From assembly GCA_002297545.1 (NCBI GenBank), contig DBLZ01000114.1, positions 1-18,299 of the forward strand: DNA of 18,299 bases, written 5' to 3'. The DNA is from Prevotellaceae bacterium UBA711 (lineage in GTDB: Bacteria; Bacteroidota; Bacteroidia; Bacteroidales; Bacteroidaceae). Positions 6,920 through 14,797 of the stretch are shown here, one piece after another. Numbering within the stretch: the stretch's first letter is position 1; the number at the start of each line of letters is the position of its first letter. Both the position numbers and the translations under genes were made by a program. The notes under the pieces were generated by a model, which saw only the letters and a program-made list of their open reading frames with translations, was not told the origin of the DNA and did not search any database.

Positions 6920-6956
6920 GGATGTGGCATAGAAGTCTTATGTCGCATCCTTTTTT
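6920..6956 (+). terminator. Intrinsic terminator of the winged-helix gene
   Basis: GGATGTGGCAT (6920-6930) pairs with ATGTCGCATCC (6940-6950), an 11-bp stem with two G-U pairs and a 9-base loop. It is followed directly by TTTTTT (6951-6956). Confidence 0.88.
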
Positions 6957-6966
6957 GTATGTTCCG

Positions 6967-7626
6967 ATGAAGCCTGACATAGAATACGTAGAACAGAAGT
7001 TTGCCGAATACAATACGCAGATGTTTGGTGGCAAACTGCCTCCGTTACCCATACGCTTGAGCTCTGCCAGGACGTTCATGGGCAAATTGAGCTACACCAA
7101 AAAGCGTGCCCTGTTCAGAGGGTGGACGTACAACAACTTTCAACTAATCATAAGCACCCGATTTAACGTGTCCGAACAGATAATAGAGGACACCATCATA
7201 CACGAGATGATACATTATTATATAATGTACCACAAACTGCGCGACACCTCGTCCCATGGCACTATTTTCCGGGACATGATGGCACACATCAATAGCCAAT
7301 ATCACAGGAACGTAACCATAAGCATCCGACTGCCGGAGGATGCCAGAAGCAGTGACACAAAACGTCGTCTACATCTGATATGTATCTCAAAGTTAAGGGA
7401 CGGTAGGGTAGGAATTACCATTGCAGCCCAAACGCGGCTAAAATACCTATGGAGACAACTACCTAAGAGGCCCGACGTCGTAAGCTGTACCTGGCACATC
7501 AGCACCAATCATTTCTTCAATAGGTTTCCACGTTCCATCACTCCACGCATATACATCATTACACAGTCGGAAGTGGACAAGAACCTTGCAGATGCCAAAC
7601 CGTTGGATATACACGACTTACAATAA
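6967..7626 (+). CDS. SprT-like zinc metalloprotein
   Basis: This is a 219-residue cytoplasmic protein with a SprT-like domain. Zinc ligands are visible in HEMIHYY (residues 79-85) and in the downstream HGTIFRDMM (H97), the usual HExxH plus HGxxF arrangement. The eukaryotic relative Spartan cuts DNA-protein crosslinks, but the role of bacterial SprT-like proteins is not settled. I chose ATG 6967 (MKPDIEYVEQKF) over ATG 6922 because the 6922 ORF starts inside the terminator hairpin of the previous gene, and the first 15 residues it would add are encoded by that hairpin and T-run. No separate promoter is visible in the ten bases between the terminator and 6967. Expression may depend on read-through. 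A hairpin follows 37 bases after the stop. Confidence 0.82.
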   Translation: MKPDIEYVEQKFAEYNTQMFGGKLPPLPIRLSSARTFMGKLSYTKKRALFRGWTYNNFQLIISTRFNVSEQIIEDTIIHEMIHYYIMYHKLRDTSSHGTIFRDMMAHINSQYHRNVTISIRLPEDARSSDTKRRLHLICISKLRDGRVGITIAAQTRLKYLWRQLPKRPDVVSCTWHISTNHFFNRFPRSITPRIYIITQSEVDKNLADAKPLDIHDLQ

Positions 7627-7663
7627 GGATACGACATCGCAAGGCAGATGTATAAACAACGAC

Positions 7664-7702
7664 AGAACCTCAAGAAATGCTCTATGGCAATCTTGAGGTT
7701 CT
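7664..7702. terminator. Hairpin after the SprT-like gene
   Basis: AGAACCTCAAGA (7664-7675) is perfectly inverted as TCTTGAGGTTCT (7691-7702), a 12-bp stem with a 15-base loop. Only weak T-rich sequence follows on either strand, so termination is likely but not certain. It could serve transcripts from both directions. Confidence 0.6.
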
Positions 7703-7982
7703 TGCTTATAAGGGCCGCACTGATGATGTGATGAAACTCCTTATGATAGGATTTGAGGGCCTGCCGACTTTTGTAATCCATAGCTCCGAGGAACCTGGCA
7801 CGCCATCAGTCGGTAGAGCTGATCTCGGTTTCAGAATATAATTGATGAGTATCCCGATCAAACCAGTGCGGCTGTTGCTCTTGTGGTCAAATTATCTCCT
7901 TATGTACGGTAATGGCTATGTGAGCCGAGAAATCTCCGTTGTTCGGGCCGCTGCCCAAAACTTTTATGTAACCATGACGGTG
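7703..7982 (-). pseudogene. Possible decayed small gene, unidentified
   Basis: One minus-strand frame stays open from 7982 to the hairpin except for two TGA codons (7887-7889 and 7806-7808). It reads GYIKVLGSGPNNGDFSAHIA, then HWFDRDTHQLYSETEISSTD, then ARFLGAMDYKSRQALKSYHK. An ATG at 7975 is one base out of this frame and lies just after the promoter-like element at 7997-8027. This fits a gene with one frameshift and two point-mutation stops, but it could also be chance. I do not recognise the protein. Confidence 0.25.
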
Positions 7983-7996
7983 TTATTGTTATATTG

Positions 7997-8027
7997 CAAA
8001 GGTAACGATTTTATTTGATACGGCAAT
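7997..8027 (-). promoter_or_regulatory. Possible minus-strand promoter
   Basis: On the minus strand there is an ATTG -33-like box (8024-8027), 19 bases, then a perfect -7 TACCTTTG (7997-8004). It points into 7990-7664, where only the decayed frame and the hairpin are found. Confidence 0.45.
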
Positions 8028-8246
8028 GCTATTACAAGCATTTTTGCATCCTGCGGTGCTTTAATTTTGCTATACGCTCCATTTGCGTTGTACACTTTGC
8101 ATTATACATGCCCGATAATACATTCCCGTGATGACGGTCTTTAGCCATGTCATTATTGGTTGCTTGCCATAGGGGGCAATACAGTTGTAACGCTATATAA
8201 GGATTAGCGCCACAAGACAAGTAAACATAATACGTATTACAAAAAT

Positions 8247-10499
8247 TTATAGCATTATTTGTAATGAGGTCAAAGTATCCATCTTGCCAACGTCCGTTAT
8301 TTGCAGTCCGTCTTGCTCATAGCCTTTGATATTGGCAGTATTGCACATGTTGAGATAGAAATCTATGATGCTGAACTTCTCCGGATACACATCCAAGTGC
8401 TTTAGCAAAGACACATGGATGCAGTGAATACCGGCGAAAGCCCTAAGATGGTATCTTTCGGCAATGTCCAATGTAGCTTGTGACTTATTGGCAAAAAATG
8501 TATACACCTCGGGATACGGACTGCGAACCTCATTGGTCTGTATATTTGTCCATCCAACCAATTTCATGTCATTATCAAAGATTAGATAACGTGCTGTCTG
8601 GCGTTTAGAGACAAGGAGAACTGCATCGGCCTGTGTGTCAAAATTCCACATACGCTCCAGATCGGCATTGGAAATGATATCTACATTGTGTATCAACACT
8701 CTGTTGGAGGGATTGGACGCTGTCAACAATGACATAGCGTGAGCAAGACCGCCACCAGTGTCCAGCAACTTGGCACGTTCATCAGATATGGCAATGTGGA
8801 TGTCTTTATTCTTATATTCGTGCTGCGTTGCCGATGATATCCAATCAACGATCATGTCGGCAAAATGATGGACATTGACAACAATATCAGTGAAACCGGC
8901 CGCTATGAGTCTGTTGAACACATGCTCTATCAAGGGTTTGCCATTGATCGGCACCAAAGCCTTTGGCATACTGTCTGTCAAGGGTTTAAGACGTGTACCC
9001 AAGCCCGCGGCAAAAACCATTGCCTTTCTGCGTGGTGGAAAATGAGTTTCTATACCTTGCTCACGATGAACAAGTTGTACCTCAACACCAAATTTTTCAT
9101 GAAGATGCTCTGCCAAATGTTGGGCACTATACACACTCCGATGCCTGCCTCCAGTGCAACCGAAAGAGAACATCAAAGAGGTAAAACCGCGCTCTATGTA
9201 CCTCTGTACATGGGCATCGGCCAACTTATATACATGAGAAAGAAAGGTACATATCTCGCCATCTTGTTCCAAGAAGTCTATCACGGGCTGGTCCAGGCCG
9301 GTCAGTTGTTTGTAGGGCTCATAACGACCGGGATTATGAGTGCTACGACAATCAAAGACATAACCGCCGCCATTGCCAGAACTATCCTCAGGAATGCCTT
9401 TTTTATATGAAAAGCTAAAGACCTTAATCTTCAGGCTACCTTGATTGTCATATTTGGAGGCCGAAGGAGAAGCCCCGGAAGCTACATTGAGATGGAATTC
9501 CGGCAAAGCCACCAGTTCCATCAATACATTATATAAATAAGGATATGGGCATGCGTTGCGATCTTCAAGGACCTCCTTCAAATTTCTGATGGCAGCAGGA
9601 ATACTGTCCAGAAAGTATTTCTTACGCTCATAACGACCTCGTAATCCGTATGCACCCAAAACCTGCAGAGTGCGGAACAGAACCCATTGCGGTATGGATA
9701 CGCGAAAAGCCTCTTCGTCTACAGAAATATATTGCTTTAATGCCTTGATGTATTCATCGATGAGATATTGCCGCAACTCTGTACCAAAATGAGATGAAGC
9801 CTGCCAAAGGAAAGAAACCAAATCATATTGCAATGGTCCTCGCCTCCCCCCCTGGAAATCAATAAAGAAGGGGGTCTTTGCCGCATCAAGCATCACGTTA
9901 CGTGCCTGGAAGTCACGGTACATGAAATAAGGTGGAACAGAAGCTCCCAACTGTTGTGACATCCGGCAGAAACATTCCTCCAGTTTTATCTCGTTGAACT
10001 CAATGCCCGTTGTCTTGAGAAAGCAATACTTGAAATAGTTTAGGTCGAACATCACACATCTCTCGTCCATGACAGCCTGCGGATAGCACTTGACAAAATC
10101 CAGTCCGACGGCACCCTGCACTTGAATCCGAGGCAAAACCCGTATCACACGCTCCAGCAGAATCACATCCTCTGACGAATAACCATCGGCCGATTCTCGC
10201 CCGGCCTTCAAAGCATCATATAACGAGGAGGTGCCTAAATCGCTTTGCAAATACGACAATCCATCCGCACTCACAGCCAATATATGTGGAACAGGCAGAT
10301 TGCACCGGGAGAAATGCTCGGACAAATAGATAAATGCCTCATTTTCCTCCCTTGAAGTTCCAATAGAGCCGATAATACTATTGCCTTGCTCGTCGACTAA
10401 TCGGTAGTACTTTCTGCGACTACCACCACCGGCAATCTGGCTGCACGAGCACGGCTTCTTGCCCATATATATTTGATATAGATTAACTAATGACTCCAT
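8247..10499 (-). CDS. AmgK-like kinase / RapZ C-terminal domain / MurU-like nucleotidyltransferase fusion
   Basis: This is a 750-residue cytoplasmic protein with three domains. Residues about 1-340 are an aminoglycoside-phosphotransferase-fold kinase with catalytic loop YRDFQARN (194-201, D196, N201), metal-binding IDFQGG (D214) and the AmgK-like GPLQYDLVSFL. Residues about 356-480 match the RapZ C-terminal domain: FSFSYKKGIPED, VFDCRSTHNP, LTGLDQPV and CTGGRHRS (448-455). The RapZ N-terminal P-loop domain is absent. Residues about 492-750 are a sugar-1-phosphate nucleotidyltransferase with AAGLGTRLKPLTDSMPKAL (497-515), DTGGG (580-584) and NVD (605-607), most like MurU. In Pseudomonas, AmgK phosphorylates MurNAc at C1 and MurU makes UDP-MurNAc. 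E. coli RapZ-C binds glucosamine-6-phosphate and sRNA. I infer peptidoglycan amino-sugar salvage; other sugar-1-phosphate pathways remain possible. ATG 10499 is preferred to the GTG at 10514. It is last in the operon, 47 bases after rsmE. Confidence 0.82.
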   Translation of the reverse strand: MESLVNLYQIYMGKKPCSCSQIAGGGSRRKYYRLVDEQGNSIIGSIGTSREENEAFIYLSEHFSRCNLPVPHILAVSADGLSYLQSDLGTSSLYDALKAGRESADGYSSEDVILLERVIRVLPRIQVQGAVGLDFVKCYPQAVMDERCVMFDLNYFKYCFLKTTGIEFNEIKLEECFCRMSQQLGASVPPYFMYRDFQARNVMLDAAKTPFFIDFQGGRRGPLQYDLVSFLWQASSHFGTELRQYLIDEYIKALKQYISVDEEAFRVSIPQWVLFRTLQVLGAYGLRGRYERKKYFLDSIPAAIRNLKEVLEDRNACPYPYLYNVLMELVALPEFHLNVASGASPSASKYDNQGSLKIKVFSFSYKKGIPEDSSGNGGGYVFDCRSTHNPGRYEPYKQLTGLDQPVIDFLEQDGEICTFLSHVYKLADAHVQRYIERGFTSLMFSFGCTGGRHRSVYSAQHLAEHLHEKFGVEVQLVHREQGIETHFPPRRKAMVFAAGLGTRLKPLTDSMPKALVPINGKPLIEHVFNRLIAAGFTDIVVNVHHFADMIVDWISSATQHEYKNKDIHIAISDERAKLLDTGGGLAHAMSLLTASNPSNRVLIHNVDIISNADLERMWNFDTQADAVLLVSKRQTARYLIFDNDMKLVGWTNIQTNEVRSPYPEVYTFFANKSQATLDIAERYHLRAFAGIHCIHVSLLKHLDVYPEKFSIIDFYLNMCNTANIKGYEQDGLQITDVGKMDTLTSLQIML

Positions 10500-10546
10500 G
10501 TCTGTATGTTTCACTGATATCGTAATGAATATATAACATGCGGACC

Positions 10547-11272
10547 TTATGACTGCTCCAGTTGCATCAAATGTACAGCCACCAATGCTGCCGTTTCCGT
10601 ACGCAGGCGGCTCTTGCCGAGTGTGACAGGACGGAAACCGTACTCCAGCGCCATCTGCACCTCCTCTATAGAGAAATCGCCTTCTGGCCCTATCATGACG
10701 ATGGTGTCCTTACCCTTGATTAATACATCCTTCAGGTGTGGCTTTTCTCCTTCGTAGCAGTGGCATATAAAACGCTGCTTTCCATCGTCAACCGCGCCAA
10801 GTTGTCGTCCATATTGCTTGACAAATGCGGAAAAAGGTGCCATTTCATCTACAGCGGGCATCCAGGCCTTATGGGATTGTTTCACTGCGGATTGGACTAT
10901 TTTTTCTATGCGTTCTGTCTTTATGCTTTTACGCTCCGAAAATCTGCAATCCAAAAACGATACCCTATCCCACCCTATTTCTGTAGCCTTTTCTGCCAAC
11001 CACTCCATACGGTCATTCAATTTCGTCGGTGCCACCGCAAGATGTATACTACCACTCCAGGCTCTTTCTTGCATCTCTTCCGATATGATCTTGTATAAAC
11101 AATGATGGTTGTCTGCCGCGGTTATTTCTGCCAAATAGAACGTTCCGCAACCATCCATCAAGTTTATTCTGTCTCCCGCTTTCATACGCAGGACACGTAC
11201 CACATGTTTGGCCTCTTCCTCAGGAAGTGCTCCGGACACATCAGGGGAATAAAAGTATCGAACCTCTTTCAT
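10547..11272 (-). CDS. rsmE: 16S rRNA (uracil(1498)-N3)-methyltransferase RsmE
   Basis: This 241-residue enzyme methylates N3 of U1498 of 16S rRNA using S-adenosylmethionine. The N-terminal PUA-like RNA-binding part (about 1-70) contains HVVRVLRMKAGD. The C-terminal SPOUT domain shows KLNDRMEWLAEKATEIG (84-100), MIGPEGDFSIEEV (193-205) and the cofactor-knot motif LGKSRLRTETAAL (218-230). Length and motifs are normal and the gene appears intact. It starts 12 bases after the stop of the MFS transporter gene and ends 47 bases before the fusion gene, so co-transcription with both is likely. Confidence 0.95.
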   Translation of the reverse strand: MKEVRYFYSPDVSGALPEEEAKHVVRVLRMKAGDRINLMDGCGTFYLAEITAADNHHCLYKIISEEMQERAWSGSIHLAVAPTKLNDRMEWLAEKATEIGWDRVSFLDCRFSERKSIKTERIEKIVQSAVKQSHKAWMPAVDEMAPFSAFVKQYGRQLGAVDDGKQRFICHCYEGEKPHLKDVLIKGKDTIVMIGPEGDFSIEEVQMALEYGFRPVTLGKSRLRTETAALVAVHLMQLEQS

Positions 11273-11284
11273 TTGTTTTCTATC

Positions 11285-12556
11285 TCATTTACTGACATTG
11301 TGCTTGTAACGGAACAGCACACAAAACAAAATGGCCACAACCAGTGCATAGGCAGAAAATATCATCCATGCCTCACTCCATCCGCCGGTTCCGGGCATGT
11401 CGAGCATAAGGCCGCTCTCATTAACTGTGTACATATTCACCACCCAGCCGGCTATAAGCATGCCCAATGATGATCCCAAACCATTGGTCATCATCATGAA
11501 CAGCCCCTGTGCCGAATTGCGGATGCTGACGTTGGTCTCCTGGTCCACAAACAGTGAGCCGCTTATGTTAAAGAAGTCAAAAGCAATACCGTAGACTATC
11601 ATGCTCAGGATCAAGAGCCATACGCCACTACCAGGGTCGCCCACAGCGAAGAATCCAAAACGCAACACCCACGCAAGCATGGCCATAAGCATTACACGCT
11701 TAATACCGAACTTGCTCAGGCAGTACGGTATCAACAGTATACACAGCGCTTCGCTTATCTGTGATAACGAGATGAGAATGTTGGCATGCTCCACTCCAAA
11801 GCTTCCATGATAGACCTCCTGACTACCAAAAGACTGCAAGAACGGACCGGCGTAACCGTTGGTAATCTGCAAGCAACATCCAAGCAGCATGGAGAATATG
11901 AAAAACGTAGCCATTCTGTAATTACGGAACAGGCTAAAGGCTTCTAATCCTAAGGCTTGCACCAGGTTGTGAGCCTTTACATTGGAATTTGTGGCACACT
12001 TGGGCATAGTCAGCGAATAGAACGCCATGAGAACAGACAGCACGCCACTCCACATGAATTGGTAAGGCGTTACCTGCCAACCGCTCAAATCCACAATCCA
12101 CATGGATGCGATAAAACCGACTGTTCCAAACACCCTGATTGGTGGAAATGTTTTGACGGCATCCAACTTGGCTTTATCCAAAGCATTGTAGGACACGGAA
12201 TTTGCCAAAGCTATGGTTGGCATGAAGAATGCCACGCTGATGGAATAGAGACTAAAGAGCACGGAAAACTCCACCTTGTCCGCCGACTGCAAACAATATA
12301 CGCTGGCGGCTATCATAAACAGACCGGCAAGGAAGTGGCACAGACTCAATGTCTTCTGAGCCTGTATCCATCTGTCGGAAACTATACCCATCAAGGCTGG
12401 CATCACAATGGAGACAAAACCCTGCACCGCATAAAAATAGCCGATATTCGCACCCAGCCCAACACTTGCCAAATAACCGCCCATGCTGGTCAAATATGCG
12501 CCCCAAACAGCGAACTCCAAGAAACTGAGGATGGTGAGTTTTATTTTTATATTCAT
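11285..12556 (-). CDS. MFS transporter, nucleoside:H+ symporter (NupG-like) family
   Basis: This 423-residue inner-membrane protein has about twelve hydrophobic segments. It starts MNIKIKLTILSFLEFAVWGAY, typical of the nucleoside:H+ symporter branch of the major facilitator superfamily, and carries the loop GIVSDRWIQAQKTLSLCHFL after the second helix. Family relatives such as E. coli NupG and XapB import nucleosides with protons. The family assignment is good, but the exact substrate cannot be read from the sequence. The gene lies between two rRNA methyltransferase genes, 12 bases before rsmE and 104 bases after rlmI, all on the same strand. No good promoter box is visible in the 104-base gap, which supports an operon. 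Confidence 0.85.
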   Translation of the reverse strand: MNIKIKLTILSFLEFAVWGAYLTSMGGYLASVGLGANIGYFYAVQGFVSIVMPALMGIVSDRWIQAQKTLSLCHFLAGLFMIAASVYCLQSADKVEFSVLFSLYSISVAFFMPTIALANSVSYNALDKAKLDAVKTFPPIRVFGTVGFIASMWIVDLSGWQVTPYQFMWSGVLSVLMAFYSLTMPKCATNSNVKAHNLVQALGLEAFSLFRNYRMATFFIFSMLLGCCLQITNGYAGPFLQSFGSQEVYHGSFGVEHANILISLSQISEALCILLIPYCLSKFGIKRVMLMAMLAWVLRFGFFAVGDPGSGVWLLILSMIVYGIAFDFFNISGSLFVDQETNVSIRNSAQGLFMMMTNGLGSSLGMLIAGWVVNMYTVNESGLMLDMPGTGGWSEAWMIFSAYALVVAILFCVLFRYKHNVSK

Positions 12557-12660
12557 AATCGAACTTGTATATTGTGGATGTTATTATTGCTCGTGTGTTC
12601 TCTGCCTATCTGTCGATACAATGGCCATACCTAAATTATATCATCTAAACAGGCATTCCT

Positions 12661-13866
12661 TTATTCAATGTATAAGACCAACCCCTTCAGATACTCTCCT
12701 TCGGGATGATATATATTCACAGGATGGTCTGCTGGCTGATGCAACTGATGCAAAATACGCACCTTTCGACCCGTCTGTATTGCTGCCGCAAAGACAGCCG
12801 TGCGAAATTGCTCTTTGTTGATGGCCTGAGAGCAAGAGAATGTAAACAGTATACTTCCCTTGGGCATCTTCTCCATGGCCTTGGCATTTAATTTTGTATA
12901 TCCGCGCATAGCCTGCTTTATGGCATCTCGATGCTTGGCAAAAGCTGGCGGATCCAACACCACAAGATTGTAGTTTTCATCCATTTCATCAAGGAACTTG
13001 AATGCATCCGCAGCATAAGCCTTATGACGTCCATCAGCTGGGAAGTTCAATTCCATATTCCTATTGACCAGGTCTATGGCCTTGGTACTACTGTCCACGC
13101 TGTGCACCAGTTCGGCACCGCCTCGCATGCTGTACACGCTAAAACCACCGGTATAGCAAAACATATTCAGCACACGCATACCATGAGAGTATTGCTCTAA
13201 CAGGCTTCTATTATCTCTCTGATCAACAAAGAAGCCCGTCTTCTGTCCCTTCAACCAATCTATGTGGAATTTCAAACCATTTTCTATGGCAATGTTATTG
13301 TCTGACTGTCCCCAAAGAAAGCCGTTTTCCTGTCCTAATTCAGCCTTAAATGGCAGCGTCGATTCACTCTTATAATATATAGCCTGCAATGCGTCTCCCA
13401 TCATATTCTGTAGTGCATTGGCAATAATCATACGATCCCTATGCATGCCAACACTATGCGCTTGCACTACAGCCGTCCCTGAATAGATGTCGATAATCAG
13501 CCCAGGGAGATTATCCCCTTCGCCATGCACTAGACGATAGGTGTTATTTATTGCGCTACCTTCAGACACTTCATTACGTATCAGTCCTATACGATGTCTG
13601 ACGTCCCATGCCGTTGCTAAACGTTCTGCATAGAACGTATCATCTATTTGTTTATCTTCAAATGACAGCACCCTCACGGCAATGCTGCCAACCTGCCAGT
13701 GTCCCACTGCGAGAAAATCGCCCTGATAAGTAACTACCCTCACCACTTCGCCTTCCTCAACGCCGCTATCTATCTGATATATGGCTCCGGAGAAAATCCA
13801 TGGATGATTTCTGTATAGACTACCTTCTTTTCCTTTCTTAAGGATAATAGTTTTGTATTCAGCCAT
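12661..13866 (-). CDS. rlmI: Class I SAM-dependent 23S rRNA methyltransferase, RlmI-like
   Basis: This 401-residue enzyme of the YccW/RlmI family is expected to make 5-methylcytosine at position 1962 of 23S rRNA. It has an N-terminal PUA domain (residues about 3-75, with RNHPWIFSGAI), a middle domain (GEGDNLPGLIID), and a Rossmann methyltransferase domain with VLNMFCYTGGFSVYSMRGGA (232-251), LDPPAFAKH (304-312) and SCSQ (344-347), where C345 is the expected catalytic cysteine. The start at 13866 gives the usual N-terminus and length. It follows the exonuclease gene by 41 bases on the same strand, a pairing I recall as common in Bacteroidota. Confidence 0.9.
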   Translation of the reverse strand: MAEYKTIILKKGKEGSLYRNHPWIFSGAIYQIDSGVEEGEVVRVVTYQGDFLAVGHWQVGSIAVRVLSFEDKQIDDTFYAERLATAWDVRHRIGLIRNEVSEGSAINNTYRLVHGEGDNLPGLIIDIYSGTAVVQAHSVGMHRDRMIIANALQNMMGDALQAIYYKSESTLPFKAELGQENGFLWGQSDNNIAIENGLKFHIDWLKGQKTGFFVDQRDNRSLLEQYSHGMRVLNMFCYTGGFSVYSMRGGAELVHSVDSSTKAIDLVNRNMELNFPADGRHKAYAADAFKFLDEMDENYNLVVLDPPAFAKHRDAIKQAMRGYTKLNAKAMEKMPKGSILFTFSCSQAINKEQFRTAVFAAAIQTGRKVRILHQLHQPADHPVNIYHPEGEYLKGLVLYIE

Positions 13867-13907
13867 TCTGTATATTAATGCTTTATGTGTGCAACTGCCC
13901 CTTGTGA

Positions 13908-14690
13908 CTATATATTTTTCAATGCTTCCTTTTCGCGTCTGTCGGAACTCCTGCGTCTTCGTTCCTTTTCTCTCAATCCCCTACGTTTTCGCTTTTCCTG
14001 CTTTTTCTTTTCTTTACGCTCATTGCGCTTCTCTATCTGCTCGGGAGAGAGAGGCAGTTGTGCCGGAGGTTCTGGTTCCGGTATGATTTCCAACATATAT
14101 CCAACCTCGTTCAAGTGCAAAAACTCCTCATATAATTGTATGCATGCCCACGCATCTGTCGCCGCATAGCGTTTTTGTGCCTCTGTTAGTACATCTGCTT
14201 CCCAATTGGATAGTTGCTGCGTCTTACTGATACGCTGTCCAAAGACATTTGCGTACAACTTCTGTAAGGATTGATCTATTATGCCCATCTCCTTTGCAAG
14301 GTTCTGCAGATCGACATGCTTTCCTGGAGCAAACTGCTTACGACGATTCAATTGCATAAAATCATCCTTCAGTGATAGTCCCACCTTCAAAACATTCTCG
14401 TCACTTAATAACGTCAACAATTCCGACGTGATTCCAATGTGATTTAACCTAAACAAGAAGCATGTGTCGTGTGTGGAGACTTGCAACAGAGCAACAGGAT
14501 TCATGCCACAGCCTTTTTTGAAAATAGGTTTAGTCTCAGTATCCAGCCCTATAATCTTCTGTGCCAACAGGTATTCGACAGCCTTACTGGCTTCCTCTTT
14601 GCCCTGTACAACAATTATCCGGCCTTGAAACAGAACTTTAGGTAATTGCGCTATTCGCTTTTTGTCATATCTGTTAGCCAGCGTCTTCAT
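13908..14690 (-). CDS. DEDDy-type 3'-5' exonuclease with a highly charged C-terminal tail
   Basis: This 260-residue protein has an RNase D-like exonuclease domain (residues about 22-195). The DEDDy residues are visible: D50 and E52 in GLDTETKP, D109/D110 in LKDDFMQL, and Y175 with D179 in YAATDA. There is no HRDC domain as in full RNase D. After a proline-rich linker (EPEPPAQLPL), residues 218-260 are almost entirely K, R and E (for example EKKKQEKRKRRGLREKERRR), a probable RNA-binding or helical tail. It is the first gene of the minus-strand operon, followed by rlmI, which suggests a role in RNA rather than DNA processing. The exact substrate is unknown. A -7 box lies at 14738-14745. Confidence 0.87.
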   Translation of the reverse strand: MKTLANRYDKKRIAQLPKVLFQGRIIVVQGKEEASKAVEYLLAQKIIGLDTETKPIFKKGCGMNPVALLQVSTHDTCFLFRLNHIGITSELLTLLSDENVLKVGLSLKDDFMQLNRRKQFAPGKHVDLQNLAKEMGIIDQSLQKLYANVFGQRISKTQQLSNWEADVLTEAQKRYAATDAWACIQLYEEFLHLNEVGYMLEIIPEPEPPAQLPLSPEQIEKRNERKEKKKQEKRKRRGLREKERRRRSSDRREKEALKNI

Positions 14691-14737
14691 TGTCGGTTAT
14701 AATAGCTATTTGCATTTCATGTTAGTGTAATCGTGTA

Positions 14738-14745
14738 CAAAATTA
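14738..14745 (-). promoter_or_regulatory. -7 box of the exonuclease-rlmI operon
   Basis: On the minus strand this reads TAATTTTG, a perfect TAnnTTTG, 47 bases before ATG 14690. The nearest TTTG (14760-14763) is only 14 bases away, shorter than the usual 19-21, so the -33 is uncertain. Confidence 0.55.
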
Positions 14746-14789
14746 AGAAAAAATAAAGTCAAATCCGCCCATTTTACGTTTTTTTCCAC

Positions 14790-14797
14790 TAATTTTG
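14790..14797 (+). promoter_or_regulatory. -7 box of the ftsK operon
   Basis: TAATTTTG is a perfect TAnnTTTG, 27 bases before ATG 14825. No clear -33 TTTG is present. It faces away from the exonuclease promoter, with 44 bases between the two boxes. Confidence 0.6.

Larger units (their letters stand above)
7627..8246. other. Non-coding or decayed region
   Basis: This 620-base stretch has no intact gene I can support. It contains a terminator-like hairpin (7664-7702), a possible minus-strand promoter (7997-8027), a minus-strand frame interrupted by two TGA codons (7703-7982), and a 12-bp palindrome (TAATACGTATTA, 8228-8239) just beyond the stop of the fusion gene. A 62-codon minus ORF at 8032-8220 has no recognisable features. 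Confidence 0.55.

Noticed and set aside
7800..7830. tRNA-like D-arm sequence (CAGTCGGTAGAGC)
   Set aside because: It resembles a tRNA D-arm, but there is no acceptor stem, no anticodon stem and no GGTTCGA-type T-arm at the right distance on either strand.
8032..8220. 62-codon minus-strand ORF after the fusion gene
   Set aside because: It has no family resemblance, no clear ribosome-binding site and ordinary intergenic composition. I could not support it as a gene.
8865..9410. 181-codon plus-strand ORF inside the fusion gene
   Set aside because: It is the antisense shadow of the RapZ-C and nucleotidyltransferase region, whose minus-strand frame carries all the conserved motifs.
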